The notes beneath the pieces are model-generated. The model did no database searches and had not been told where the DNA came from. It was given only the letters and a program-made list of their open reading frames with translations. Positions 6,533-15,044 of a stretch of 44,548 nucleotides of DNA are shown piece by piece. Numbering within the stretch: position 1 is the first letter of the stretch; each line of letters begins with the position of its first letter. The translations under genes were made by a program, and so were the position numbers. The stretch comes from Cypionkella sp. (GTDB lineage Bacteria > Pseudomonadota > Alphaproteobacteria > Rhodobacterales > Rhodobacteraceae). The DNA lies in NCBI GenBank assembly GCA_023255415.1, contig JALRIN010000026.1, positions 1-44,548 on the forward strand. The letters run 5' to 3'.

Positions 6533-9065
6533 TGATGATACGGCCCGGAACAACGATGATTTTCTTGACGGCAGCGCCACCCAGAAACTTCACCACAGCT
6601 TCGTCTGCCAGCGCAAGCTTTTCAACCTCGGATGCAGGCATATCGGTGGGCACGCTGATTTCCGCCCGCCGCTTGCCGTTGATCTGGATTGGTAGGATCA
6701 CTGTATCGTCGATCAGCAGTGCCGGATCCGCCACAGGCCAAGGCGCGCGGGCACAAAGCCCCTCGCCGCCTTGATACGACCAGATCGATTCGGACATATG
6801 CGGCGTCATCGGCTGCATCAGCTGCGCCATGGTGCGGATCGCCTGTTTCATCGCCGGCGTCGAGGCATTGGCTTTGGCCAGCGTATTGGTAAAGCCGTAA
6901 AGCGTGGCAATCGCCTTGTTGAAGGCAAAGCTTTCGATGGCGCGGGTGACTTCATCCACGGCTTTGGCGGTGGCCTTTGCCAGATCGTTGTCGCCAACAC
7001 CCGCGTGATCTGCCGGCATGTCGCCAATGCGCGAACACAGCGCCCAGACGCGCGACAGGTGTTTAAAGGTCGCCTCGGCCCCCGAAGCTGTCCATTCCAC
7101 ATCGCGTTCGGGGGGGCTGTCAGACATCACGAACCAGCGTGCGGTATCGGCACCAAAGGCTTCGATAATATGCATCGGGTCAACGACGTTCTTCTTGGAT
7201 TTCGACATCTTGGCCGAGGGGATGATTTCAACCGCCGTGCCATCGGCCAATTTGCCATCGGTCACATCTTCGGGCAGGTGATAGACAGGGCGGCCCTTGG
7301 CGTCGCGGGTCTGATAGATCTCATGCGTCACCATGCCTTGGGTGAACAGCGCGTTGAAGGGTTCAATCGCCTTGGCGGGCAGGTGGCCTGTGGCATGCAT
7401 CGCGCGGGCAAAGAAACGCGAATAGAGCAGGTGCAAAATCGCGTGCTCGATGCCGCCGATATATTGATCGACGTTCATCCAATAGTCGGCCTCGGCCAGA
7501 TCGGTGGGCGTTGTCGCATGTGGCGCGGTAAAGCGGGCGTAATACCACGAGCTGTCCATGAAGGTGTCCATGGTGTCGGTTTCGCGCCGCGCCGGGGCAC
7601 CGCAACTTGGGCAAGTGCAATCGCGCCAGGTCGGGTGACGGTCTAGCGGGTTGCCGGGAATGTCAAAGGTGACATCATAGGGCAGCTCGACCGGCAGGTT
7701 TTCTTTCTTCTCGGGCACCACGCCGCAAGCCTCGCAATGGATCACCGGAATCGGGCAGCCCCAGTAACGCTGACGCGAAATACCCCAGTCGCGCAGGCGG
7801 TAGTTGGTGACGCCGCGACCGATGCCACGGGCCTCGCAAGCCTCGATCGCGGCAAGGATCGCCTCGTCGCCGGTTTGCACCTCGGCGCCGGCAAAGCCGC
7901 GGATATAGTGGACGCGTTCGGATTTCATCGGAACAAAGGCTTCGGTCAGGGCTGCGGGTGCGCCTGCCTCGGCCACAAAGACTGGCTCAATCGCCAAGCC
8001 ATATTTGCTGGCGAATTCAAAGTCGCGCTGATCATGCGCGGGGCAGCCAAAGATCGCCCCCGTGCCGTAATCCATCAGCACAAAGTTGGCGATATAGACC
8101 GGCAGTTGCCAATCATTGTCAAAGGGATGCATCACAGTGATGCCGGTATCCATGCCGATTTTCTCGGCGGTTTCCATTGCCTCGGCGGTGGTGCCGCCCT
8201 TGCGGCATTCCGCAAGGAAGGCGGCAACGGCGGGGTCGTGGCGTTCCAGATGCTTGGCAAGCGGGTGATCGGGGCTGATCGCGGCAAAGCTTGCGCCCAT
8301 CAGCGTGTCGGGGCGGGTGGTATAGACCTCGATCCGGTCAAAGCCTTCGGGCGCGCCATGGGTGCTAAAGGCAAATTGCAGGCCGCGCGATTTGCCGATC
8401 CAATTGGCCTGCATCAAGCGCACCTTGTCGGGCCAATTGGTCAGACCGTCCAGCGCATCCAGCAATTCGCCGGAATAATCGCTGATCTTAAAGAACCACT
8501 GCGTCAGCTCGCGGCGTTCCACCGGCGCGTTCGACCGCCAGCCTTTGCCGTCGATCACCTGTTCGTTGGCCAGAACCGTCATATCAACCGGATCCCAGTT
8601 CACCACCGCCGCTTTGCGGTAGACCAGCCCAGCGGCCATCATGTCGATGAACATCGCCTGCTGCTTGCCGTAATATTCCGGGTCACAGGTGGCGAATTCG
8701 CGGCTCCAGTCAATCGACAGGCCCAGCGGCTTCATCTGGGCGCGCATGTCGGCGATATTGCCGTAGGTCCAATCCTTGGGGTGACCGCCGCGTTCCATCG
8801 CAGCGTTTTCGGCGGGCATACCAAAGGCGTCCCAGCCCATAGGGTGCAGCACCGAAAACCCCTGCGCGGCCTTATAGCGCGCCACGACATCACCCATGGT
8901 ATAATTGCGCACATGGCCCATATGGATGCGCCCCGAAGGATAGGGGAACATTTCCAAGACATAATACTTCGGCTTGGCCGGATCATGGCGGGCCGTAAAG
9001 ACGCCGGCGTCATCCCAAGCGGTCTGCCATTTCGGTTCGATGGATTTTGGGTCGTAGCGCGACAT
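6519..9065 (-). CDS. leuS: leucyl-tRNA synthetase
   Basis: Charges tRNA-Leu with leucine; cytoplasmic class I synthetase of 848 residues. The HIGH-type motif is HMGH at residues 48-51 (after PYPSGRI) and the KMSKS motif appears complete as AKMSKSKKN in the last third. A CP1 editing domain and a C4-type zinc knuckle (CEACG, CPSCG) lie between them. The ATG at 9065 is preferred over 9077 because GAGG stands seven bases before it and none precedes 9077. It follows the DUF3576 gene and leads into lptE and holA. Confidence 0.97.
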   Translation of the reverse strand: MSRYDPKSIEPKWQTAWDDAGVFTARHDPAKPKYYVLEMFPYPSGRIHMGHVRNYTMGDVVARYKAAQGFSVLHPMGWDAFGMPAENAAMERGGHPKDWTYGNIADMRAQMKPLGLSIDWSREFATCDPEYYGKQQAMFIDMMAAGLVYRKAAVVNWDPVDMTVLANEQVIDGKGWRSNAPVERRELTQWFFKISDYSGELLDALDGLTNWPDKVRLMQANWIGKSRGLQFAFSTHGAPEGFDRIEVYTTRPDTLMGASFAAISPDHPLAKHLERHDPAVAAFLAECRKGGTTAEAMETAEKIGMDTGITVMHPFDNDWQLPVYIANFVLMDYGTGAIFGCPAHDQRDFEFASKYGLAIEPVFVAEAGAPAALTEAFVPMKSERVHYIRGFAGAEVQTGDEAILAAIEACEARGIGRGVTNYRLRDWGISRQRYWGCPIPVIHCEACGVVPEKKENLPVELPYDVTFDIPGNPLDRHPTWRDCTCPSCGAPARRETDTMDTFMDSSWYYARFTAPHATTPTDLAEADYWMNVDQYIGGIEHAILHLLYSRFFARAMHATGHLPAKAIEPFNALFTQGMVTHEIYQTRDAKGRPVYHLPEDVTDGKLADGTAVEIIPSAKMSKSKKNVVDPMHIIEAFGADTARWFVMSDSPPERDVEWTASGAEATFKHLSRVWALCSRIGDMPADHAGVGDNDLAKATAKAVDEVTRAIESFAFNKAIATLYGFTNTLAKANASTPAMKQAIRTMAQLMQPMTPHMSESIWSYQGGEGLCARAPWPVADPALLIDDTVILPIQINGKRRAEISVPTDMPASEVEKLALADEAVVKFLGGAAVKKIIVVPGRIINVVI

Positions 9066-9086
9066 GACAGGCCTCATAAAGCAATT

Positions 9087-9111
9087 GCTTGGCGCAAATA
9101 CACCGCCAAGC
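9087..9111 (-). other. hairpin between the DUF3576 gene and leuS
   Basis: GCTTGGCG (9087-9094) and CGCCAAGC (9104-9111) form a perfect 8-base stem with a 9-base loop, 22 bases before the leuS start on the minus strand. There is no U-run after it, so it is not a standard intrinsic terminator. It may be a processing or stability element in the leuS leader. No T-box-like features were seen. Confidence 0.3.
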
Positions 9112-9138
9112 CTGCAAAGGTCTAGTGTCGCTGGTGGA

Positions 9139-9684
9139 TTAGAGCTTGGAATCCTGAATTCGCAGTTGCCGCGCCCGGGTCAGGATCGCGTCTTCGACCG
9201 CTTTCAGGGTTTCAGGTGCCACCGCACCGCCGCCGCGCGTTTGCATAGACAGGGTCAAAGACCGCGCATCCAGCGCCGGATCGTTCACCAGAATCGTTGC
9301 ACGGTAAGCTTTACCCCCACCCGGAGGGGTGCCGTAGCCAGTCACGATCACACCGCTAAAGGGGTCAATCGATTCGACGGGCAGGAAGTTCAGCACTTCA
9401 AGGGCCGCGCTCCAGATGTATTTATTGACGTTTACCGTCGAATTCGGGTTGTCCGACTTGCGAAACAAATCAAAGAACGACGACTGAGTGGTGACTTCGC
9501 CCGTGGCTTTGTTCACCGCAGCGGTTTGGGCGCGGTTGGCTTCGCGGGTGTCAAGGCTGGTGGTGGTCGCGGCTTTTCGGCCAAATAACCCGCTGCCAAA
9601 ACCAGAGGATCCACCGCCGCAACCGCTGAGACTCACCACCAACGCGGCGGATACTATAGTCGTGTAAAGGCGATTATACCGCAT
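9139..9684 (-). CDS. DUF3576 family lipoprotein
   Basis: A 181-residue envelope lipoprotein of unknown role, typical of alphaproteobacteria. A short signal peptide ends in a lipobox-like VVSLSGC, followed by a glycine/serine-rich linker. The core contains the conserved-looking NKYIWSAALEVLNFLP segment and a C-terminal part rich in basic residues (ILTRARQLRIQD). Start at 9684 is supported by GGGGGA a few bases upstream; an open frame extending to 9882 has no reason to be used. It stands upstream of leuS and could share its transcript. Confidence 0.85.
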   Translation of the reverse strand: MRYNRLYTTIVSAALVVSLSGCGGGSSGFGSGLFGRKAATTTSLDTREANRAQTAAVNKATGEVTTQSSFFDLFRKSDNPNSTVNVNKYIWSAALEVLNFLPVESIDPFSGVIVTGYGTPPGGGKAYRATILVNDPALDARSLTLSMQTRGGGAVAPETLKAVEDAILTRARQLRIQDSKL

Positions 9685-9968
9685 TAAGTCCCCCAAAGTC
9701 GCTTGAAACTTGTCTAGCTTAGCGGGTTGGCACTGCCAAGGGTTTTCAGGCCTTGTCACAGGACTTGCGCCTTGATCCCTGCGGATTTCGTGGCTTTTCA
9801 GCGAAATTGCGTGAAGGCCCACTGTGGCAAGACTGCACCAATGCCGCCCCGTTTCGGCTAAAACTGCGTGTTGAAGTTGCAATCAAGGGCTGCAGGGGTG
9901 AAATAGCGGCATACCCAATTCGGAAATTCCTGGACTGGGCCGCACTTTTAGACAAACGAGGGAAACCT
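9685..9968. promoter_or_regulatory. divergent intergenic region before the porin gene
   Basis: Holds the promoters of the DUF3576 gene (minus) and the porin (plus). I see an inverted repeat ATTTCG (9785-9790) / CGAAAT (9802-9807) and a near-palindrome GGAAATTCC at 9922-9930. The porin leader ends with GAGGGA before the ATG. I cannot assign -35/-10 boxes confidently. Confidence 0.35.
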
Positions 9969-10817
9969 ATGAAAAAGATTCTTCTTGCTACCACCGTTCT
10001 CGCAGCAACCGCAGGCTACGCTGCTGCTGAAGTTAAACTGTCGGGCGACGCTCGCGTTGGCTTCCAGAAAGTCGAAGGCCAGGACACGACCATGGAGCGT
10101 CGTACCCGCGTTAAGTTCTCGGCTTCCGGCGAATCCGACAACGGCCTGAGCTTTGGAATGTCGTTCCGTCCACAGGGCGCATTGGCTGCTGAAGATGGCA
10201 ACGCAAACAACACCGGCAACCTGTATGTTTCGGGCGCTTTCGGCACCCTGTCGATCGGTTCCGAATCGTCGGCTGCTGAATATGCAGTTGGCGACTTGGC
10301 TGGCGTAGGCTTCACCGGCGCTGGTTCCAAGAACGAAACCACCTTCATTGGCGGCGGCTCGTTCGTATACACCTACTCGGCTGGCGCTCTGACCGCTATG
10401 GTTTCTGGCGGCGAAAAAGCTGGCGTTGGTGGCAACAAGCTGGACAGCAAGAACATGGCTGTTGGTGTTAAGTACTCGGCTGGCGCTCTGACCTTGGGTG
10501 CGGGCTATGAGAAAACTTCTTCTGACAACAACACTGTTGTGTCGGCAACTTATGTGATGAACGACACTACCGTTAAAGCAGTATACGGCACTCAGTCCGG
10601 CAAAGCTGGCCAAATGGGCGCTTCGGTTTCGCACAAGATGGACGCAATCACTCTGTCGGGCTTCTACCGTTCGGTTGACGACGCTGCTGGCGTTTCGACC
10701 AACTACTCGGGTATCGGCGCAGCATACGACTTCGGCGGTGGCTTGGCTGCTAAAGCTGGTTACGCTGACAACGCTGGTGTCAGCACCATCGAAGCTGGCC
10801 TGAACTTCTCGTTCTAA
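9969..10817 (+). CDS. outer-membrane porin (Rhodobacterales type)
   Basis: A general-diffusion porin of 282 residues including a signal peptide (MKKILLATTVLAATAGYAAA, cleaved before EVKLSG). The mature protein alternates short beta-strands and Gly/Asn-rich turns and ends with the aromatic C-terminal strand NFSF needed for BAM-dependent insertion. Family: Gram-negative porin, Rhodobacter type. The ATG at 9969 has GAGGGA upstream; an open frame reaching 9753 is ignored because it would bury the signal peptide. Codon choice is visibly narrower than in the neighbours, as for highly expressed genes, and a strong terminator follows. Confidence 0.93.
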   Translation: MKKILLATTVLAATAGYAAAEVKLSGDARVGFQKVEGQDTTMERRTRVKFSASGESDNGLSFGMSFRPQGALAAEDGNANNTGNLYVSGAFGTLSIGSESSAAEYAVGDLAGVGFTGAGSKNETTFIGGGSFVYTYSAGALTAMVSGGEKAGVGGNKLDSKNMAVGVKYSAGALTLGAGYEKTSSDNNTVVSATYVMNDTTVKAVYGTQSGKAGQMGASVSHKMDAITLSGFYRSVDDAAGVSTNYSGIGAAYDFGGGLAAKAGYADNAGVSTIEAGLNFSF

Positions 10818-10840
10818 TCCTCCCGGATTATTGGCTAAGG

Positions 10841-10870
10841 AAAGAGCGGGCTTTGTGCCCGCTCTTTTTT
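10841..10870 (+). terminator. rho-independent terminator after the porin
   Basis: AAAGAGCGGGC (10841-10851), loop TTTGT, GCCCGCTCTTT (10857-10867), then T residues. A perfect 11-base stem, starting 23 bases after the porin stop. Its A-rich left arm may let it also serve the convergent sulfotransferase gene. Confidence 0.95.
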
Positions 10871-10902
10871 ATTTTGCGAGTTTGAAAATTAGGCCAAACA
10901 TA

Positions 10903-12699
10903 TCATTTTTTGGCCAGAGAGCTGATGAGCGGCGCAAGGTTTTCTTCATAACTTCGCCATGCGTCTGAGCTGCCTTTGTAGATCTTGCGCTTTACCTGAG
11001 ATGCGCTGGCAGTTCTCACTGCCCGGCTGTTCAAGTGAAAATCAAGACAGGCATCCTGCCAAGACATGCCGGAAAATTCGATAATCTTTCGCGACCATTT
11101 CTCGAGATCTTCGGTCAAGTCTTCATAGGGAACGGTTAATATTTTGCCTGGATATAATTTGTCCCAGTGCGCCATCAGGTTCGAATATAGGTGCCAGTAG
11201 GTCGCCACATCCTGCAAATCAAATGCATAGCCATTGCCGTCAGAAGAAAAGTAGTGCTTGAAAATAGACCAGCATGTTGCAATCGGATCGCGTTTGAGAT
11301 GTATAATCTTTGCGTCAGGAAAGGCAGCAAGAATAAAGCCAATCCAACGAAAATTGATCGGCATCTTGTCTGTAACAACCTCGGCACCGCTACTTAACTT
11401 ATTGATATAGCTAATATAGGATTGTCTAAGCTCATTAAGTTGGTTCTGATCTGGCAGTATAGATTGACTGTGAAATCGTTCCATGAACGGCAGACAAAGC
11501 TGGCTCATTTGTTCGAGCTCGCCTGCGCCATATACCGCCGAATGGCTTGATATAATCTGCTCAACCAAGGTCGTTCCTGATCGCATCATGCCCACGACAA
11601 AAACTGGCCTTGTCTCTGAGCTTGGGACTTCTAGCGGTGGCAGGGGGCAAGAAAAAAGTCGCTCGATAGTTGCGAAAAGCAACTGATCAACTGAAATATC
11701 ATAACCAATTAGCTTTTTTCGCAGGGCATTTGCTTCGACAAGTCGTTTGAATGCGTTTTGATACTCGCCCAAGTCTTCATGTGCTTTTGATCGCGCAAAG
11801 CAAAGGTACATTAAACTGCGTGGATCAGTCGCTTTGCTCAGCTCGTTGTCGAGGGTTTCGATAAGCTGATCGCCGCTTGTATATTTGTGTACTGCCGAAA
11901 GGTTGCGGTGGGCTTGAGCGTAATCTGGGCGAATTTCTACAGCGAGAGCATATGCAGCTTCCGCTTCGTTATCTTGACCAAGCTGATGCAGCACTGTGCC
12001 AAGATTGTTAGCGGCATTATAGTATTGAGGGTTCAACTCAATGGCGCGCTTGTAAGACACGATTGATCGCTCATGTTCGCCTGCGTCGCGTAATGCATTT
12101 GCGCGATTGTATGCGATCTTAGCGCTATCGGGGTGGTAGACTGCTGCTTTGGCGAAGATAGTCTCTGCAGCATCAAACTTCATTTGCGCAGCAAGTGCCA
12201 TGCCTAGGTTGTTTAGGAGGTCTTCATTTTCCGGGGCGAGTGCAAGCGCTGTTTCGAAATAATATTCAGCCATGGCAAAGTTCGAAGCAAGAAAAGCGGC
12301 ATTTCCCGCTGAAAGCTGGTGTCTAACCTGCCCAGGTTGCAACTGACTTGCGGCCTTTACATGAAAATCTGCCTTACTGTTCTGTCCCAGAATTAGGTAG
12401 GCTTGACCTAAAAGAGAATGCAGTTCAGCGGAACCAAATGCCATAGTTTGCAAGGCGTGGACCTGTGAAAGAGCTTCTTTAGCCCGTCCATTTCTCACAA
12501 GCGTATGAAAGCTTTCTAGGTAGCCATGAGGTAGTGCTTCATTGCCGATTTTGTTCAATTCAGTCAAACCAGTCTTAGCGCGAATATTGCTTGGAAACTT
12601 TTGCAAAATTTCAGTGTAAATAGATGCTGCCTCTAAGGGCTGCTTCTGCGCAATGCGCGAGGCTGCTTTGCGCAGCATGGTTTCTATGTTTAGGCGCAT
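10903..12699 (-). CDS. TPR-repeat sulfotransferase
   Basis: A 598-residue protein with tetratricopeptide repeats (about residues 10-270) followed by a PAPS-dependent sulfotransferase domain. The 5'-phosphosulfate loop is VVGMMRSGTTLVEQII near residues 366-380, the 3'-phosphate motif is HLKRDPIATCWS near 466-478, and KMPINFRWIGF lies between. No signal peptide, so it should be cytoplasmic or peripheral. The family resembles protein/glycan sulfotransferases with TPR substrate-binding arms; the substrate is unknown. The DNA is much richer in A+T than its neighbours (mid-40s % GC by eye), suggesting acquisition. AAGGA seven bases before the ATG supports the start. Confidence 0.9.
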   Translation of the reverse strand: MRLNIETMLRKAASRIAQKQPLEAASIYTEILQKFPSNIRAKTGLTELNKIGNEALPHGYLESFHTLVRNGRAKEALSQVHALQTMAFGSAELHSLLGQAYLILGQNSKADFHVKAASQLQPGQVRHQLSAGNAAFLASNFAMAEYYFETALALAPENEDLLNNLGMALAAQMKFDAAETIFAKAAVYHPDSAKIAYNRANALRDAGEHERSIVSYKRAIELNPQYYNAANNLGTVLHQLGQDNEAEAAYALAVEIRPDYAQAHRNLSAVHKYTSGDQLIETLDNELSKATDPRSLMYLCFARSKAHEDLGEYQNAFKRLVEANALRKKLIGYDISVDQLLFATIERLFSCPLPPLEVPSSETRPVFVVGMMRSGTTLVEQIISSHSAVYGAGELEQMSQLCLPFMERFHSQSILPDQNQLNELRQSYISYINKLSSGAEVVTDKMPINFRWIGFILAAFPDAKIIHLKRDPIATCWSIFKHYFSSDGNGYAFDLQDVATYWHLYSNLMAHWDKLYPGKILTVPYEDLTEDLEKWSRKIIEFSGMSWQDACLDFHLNSRAVRTASASQVKRKIYKGSSDAWRSYEENLAPLISSLAKK

Positions 12700-12826
12700 G
12701 GTTTAGTCCTTGCTTGATCGCATTGCGTGCGATTTATTTCTAAGCCTCGCCCGTCTAGACATCAACCATCGCCCGACTTTCCTTTTGTCGCCATCTGTGG
12801 GCAGATAGCGCAAAACAGGAGCCCGC

Positions 12827-13480
12827 ATGTCTTTGCATCTTATCACCCAGCGTCTTCGCGACGCCGAAGCCAAAGCCGGGCGCGCGGCTGGCTCTGTGCA
12901 GCTGATTGCGGTCAGCAAAGTGCAGCCTGACGCGCGGGTGCGCGCGGTGCTAGAGGCCGGGCATTTGGTCTTTGGCGAGAATTATGTGCAAGAGGCCATC
13001 GGCAAGTGGCCGGGCTTTCGTGCCGAATTTCCAAGCGTTTCGGTGCATATGATCGGGCCTTTGCAGACCAATAAGGCCAAGGTCGCGGTCGAGCTGTTTG
13101 ACGCCATCCACACGCTGGATCGCCCCTCACTGGCTGACAAGCTGGCAAAACTGGCCCAGGCGCGCGGCACTTGCCCAGAGCTTTTCGTGCAGGTGAACAC
13201 TGGTGCCGAGCCGCAAAAAGCTGGAGTCTTGCCTGCCGAGCTGGACGGGTTTATCGCCGTTGCCCGCGCGATGGATTTGCCACTGTCGGGGCTGATGTGC
13301 ATTCCGCCCGAGGATCAAGACCCCGCCCCACATTTCGCGATGCTGGCCGATATGGCGGCGCGCAATGGGGTGCAGGGCCTTTCGATGGGAATGAGCGGCG
13401 ATTTCGAGGCCGCGATTGCGGCGGGTGCCACGCATGTGCGGGTGGGGTCGGCGATTTTCGGTGCGCGCAGCTATGCCTAG
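12827..13480 (+). CDS. yggS: YggS/PLPBP family pyridoxal-phosphate homeostasis protein
   Basis: Binds pyridoxal 5'-phosphate and helps balance B6 vitamers; not itself an enzyme as far as is known. The 217-residue product is an alanine-racemase-like single TIM barrel with the PLP lysine K31 in AVSK, the GENYVQEA and HMIGPLQTNK motifs, and the phosphate-binding end GMSGDFEAAI and HVRVGSAIFG. AGGAG stands six bases before the ATG. It is divergent from the sulfotransferase gene and its stop interlocks with the convergent YkuD gene (CTAG at 13477-13480). Confidence 0.95.
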   Translation: MSLHLITQRLRDAEAKAGRAAGSVQLIAVSKVQPDARVRAVLEAGHLVFGENYVQEAIGKWPGFRAEFPSVSVHMIGPLQTNKAKVAVELFDAIHTLDRPSLADKLAKLAQARGTCPELFVQVNTGAEPQKAGVLPAELDGFIAVARAMDLPLSGLMCIPPEDQDPAPHFAMLADMAARNGVQGLSMGMSGDFEAAIAAGATHVRVGSAIFGARSYA

Positions 13481-13980
13481 CCGCGGGTGATCAGCCGCGA
13501 TTGCGGTTGCAGCCTATTGGCGATCCACAACAGATCAGCGGGGGCAAAGCCCACGCATCCGGCGGTGGGGTGGCAGGGTTTGCGCCAGCGGTGCAAAAAG
13601 ATCGCCGACCCGCGCCCTGCGGTGGCATAGGGCCAGTTCCAATCGGTGATCAGGATCAGATCGTAAAGCGGATCGGCGCGGCGCAGCGATTCGTGGCTGT
13701 AACGGTGCGGTGCGGAAACCATAGTGTTGTAATCGGGGTCATTGCTGTCATCTGACCACAGATCGCCCAAGCGGATCGGCAAGGCCCAATCGGGCAGGGC
13801 GCTCGCCGCAATCCGGTCCGCGCGATAGAGCATGCCGACAATCTTATGCACCCCGCGCGGGGTTACGCCGTCACCCTCGCGTTTGGCATCTGTCATGCCG
13901 CCCCGGCCAATGGTGCAGGCAAAGCGGCGGTTCATAAACTGCGCACCCCTGGGGCTGACAAAAAGATCTAGGCGGCTCAT
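13477..13980 (-). CDS. YkuD-type L,D-transpeptidase-like protein
   Basis: A 167-residue protein with the L,D-transpeptidase catalytic pattern: H130 in FLHRWRKP and HPTAGCVG with the nucleophile C142. It has the early RFACTIGRGG and GDGVTPRG segments of the ErfK/YbiS/YcfS/YnhG family. No signal peptide is obvious, so it may be a cytoplasmic relative rather than a periplasmic cross-linking enzyme, or the start may be misplaced. Possible roles are peptidoglycan 3-3 cross-linking or trimming. Divergent from the response regulator at 14169, with paired boxes between them. Confidence 0.85.
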   Translation of the reverse strand: MSRLDLFVSPRGAQFMNRRFACTIGRGGMTDAKREGDGVTPRGVHKIVGMLYRADRIAASALPDWALPIRLGDLWSDDSNDPDYNTMVSAPHRYSHESLRRADPLYDLILITDWNWPYATAGRGSAIFLHRWRKPCHPTAGCVGFAPADLLWIANRLQPQSRLITRG

Positions 13981-14027
13981 TATCGCTCCTTGAGGCTATG
14001 GCTTGGCCAGGGATAGACCATCGTCGG

Positions 14028-14083
14028 GCAAAGTGAAACATTTGCTCAACAGCCGACACGACCGCGTGAGCAAAGTGAAGCAT
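14028..14083. promoter_or_regulatory. paired GCAAAGTGAANCAT boxes
   Basis: GCAAAGTGAAACAT (14028-14041) and GCAAAGTGAAGCAT (14070-14083) are direct repeats differing at one base, with starts 42 bases apart (four helical turns). Between and overlapping them, TTTGCTCA (14041-14048) and TGAGCAAA (14067-14074) make an inverted repeat. The block sits between the divergent YkuD gene and the OmpR-type regulator, about 85 bases before the latter. OmpR-family regulators commonly bind tandem direct repeats, so autoregulation is a reasonable inference. Confidence 0.5.
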
Positions 14084-14168
14084 ATCTTGTTGTTCGCCAA
14101 ATCAAGGCGCATCTCTAGACCCAAGGGCAAAGCCGCCCAGATATAGTCCCCTTAAGATGGAGGCAAAG

Positions 14169-14855
14169 ATGGCAACGCTGCGGAAAATACTTCTGGTTGA
14201 TGACGATGACGATCTGCGCGAGGCGCTGAGCGAGCAATTGGTGATGACCGAGGATTTCGATGTCTTCGAGGCCGCCACCGGCGCCGAGGGCATGGAGAGG
14301 GCCAAGGTCGGTCTTTATGATCTGGTGATCTTGGATGTGGGTCTGCCCGATACCGATGGCCGCGAGTTGTGCCGCCGGATGCGCAAAACCGGGGTGAAAT
14401 GCCCGATCATGATGCTCACGGGCCATGACACCGACAGCGATACCATCTTGGGGCTTGATTCGGGGGCCAATGATTATGTGACCAAACCGTTCAAGTTTCC
14501 GGTGCTGCTGGCCCGCATTCGCGCGCAGTTGCGCACGCATGAGCAATCCGAAGATGCAGTGTTCCAGATGGGGCAATACACCTTTAAGCCCGCGCAAAAG
14601 CTGCTGGTGGATGCCAAGGATAAAAAGGTGCGGTTGACCGAAAAGGAAACCAACATCTTGAAATTCCTATACCGCGCGCAACAAGGTGTGGTGGCACGTG
14701 ATGTGCTGTTGCACGAGGTTTGGGGCTATAACGCCGGGGTTACCACCCATACGCTTGAAACCCATATTTACCGTTTGCGGCAAAAGATCGAAACCGATCC
14801 TGCCAATGCGCGGCTTTTGGTGACAGAAAGTGGCGGCTACAAACTGGTGGCCTAG
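14169..14855 (+). CDS. OmpR-family two-component response regulator
   Basis: A DNA-binding response regulator of 228 residues. The receiver domain (about 1-120) has the acidic pocket VDDDDD, the phospho-acceptor D56 (LVILDVGLP), T84 and K106 (TKPFKF). The C-terminal winged helix holds LTEKETNILKFLYR and THTLETHIYRLRQKIE. The ATG at 14169 is chosen because GGAGG lies five bases upstream; the ATG at 14157 has no such site. There is no sensor kinase beside it in this window, so its partner is unknown. Paired boxes upstream suggest self-control. Confidence 0.92.
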   Translation: MATLRKILLVDDDDDLREALSEQLVMTEDFDVFEAATGAEGMERAKVGLYDLVILDVGLPDTDGRELCRRMRKTGVKCPIMMLTGHDTDSDTILGLDSGANDYVTKPFKFPVLLARIRAQLRTHEQSEDAVFQMGQYTFKPAQKLLVDAKDKKVRLTEKETNILKFLYRAQQGVVARDVLLHEVWGYNAGVTTHTLETHIYRLRQKIETDPANARLLVTESGGYKLVA

Positions 14856-14904
14856 GTTAATCCTTTCATCATCTTTGCACCTTATTCTTGTCTAAATGGA
14901 TCGG

Positions 14905-15019
14905 TAGCCTTGGCTTTAAGATCGTAGCGGCGAAATCAGTTCCCCTTGCTGTGTCGGGGTTATGATGCAGTGTTTTCCTCCCTGTTGGACTGGCCGGGCT
15001 TTTTGCCCGGCCTTTTTTT
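14905..15019 (+). ncRNA. candidate small RNA 1, tandem pair
   Basis: Between the response regulator and xthA there is no gene for 410 bases. The first unit contains a small hairpin (CCCC...GGGG around 14943-14959), then CCTCCCTGTTGGAC at 14977-14990, then an intrinsic terminator. The terminator starts 136 bases after the regulator stop, far for a simple gene terminator. The 5' end is a guess; no clear promoter was found. CCTCCC is complementary to strong Shine-Dalgarno sites, as in the CCUCC-bearing CcsR/cuckoo RNAs of alphaproteobacteria, but I cannot assign this to that family. Confidence 0.45.
14992..15019 (+). terminator. rho-independent terminator, unit 1
   Basis: GGCCGGGC (14992-14999), loop TTTTT, GCCCGGCC (15005-15012), then seven T residues. 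A perfect 8-base GC stem. It could end the response regulator transcript, a small RNA, or both. Confidence 0.93.
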
Positions 15020-15044
15020 AATTGCCCTGCCATTCGGACAAGCG

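Noticed and set aside
7737..9125. Long open frame antisense to leuS
   Set aside because: It is a mirror of a well-supported synthetase gene; high-GC codon structure keeps such frames open.
9066..9138. T-box or attenuator for leuS
   Set aside because: A hairpin is present, but there is no T-box core, leader peptide or U-run.
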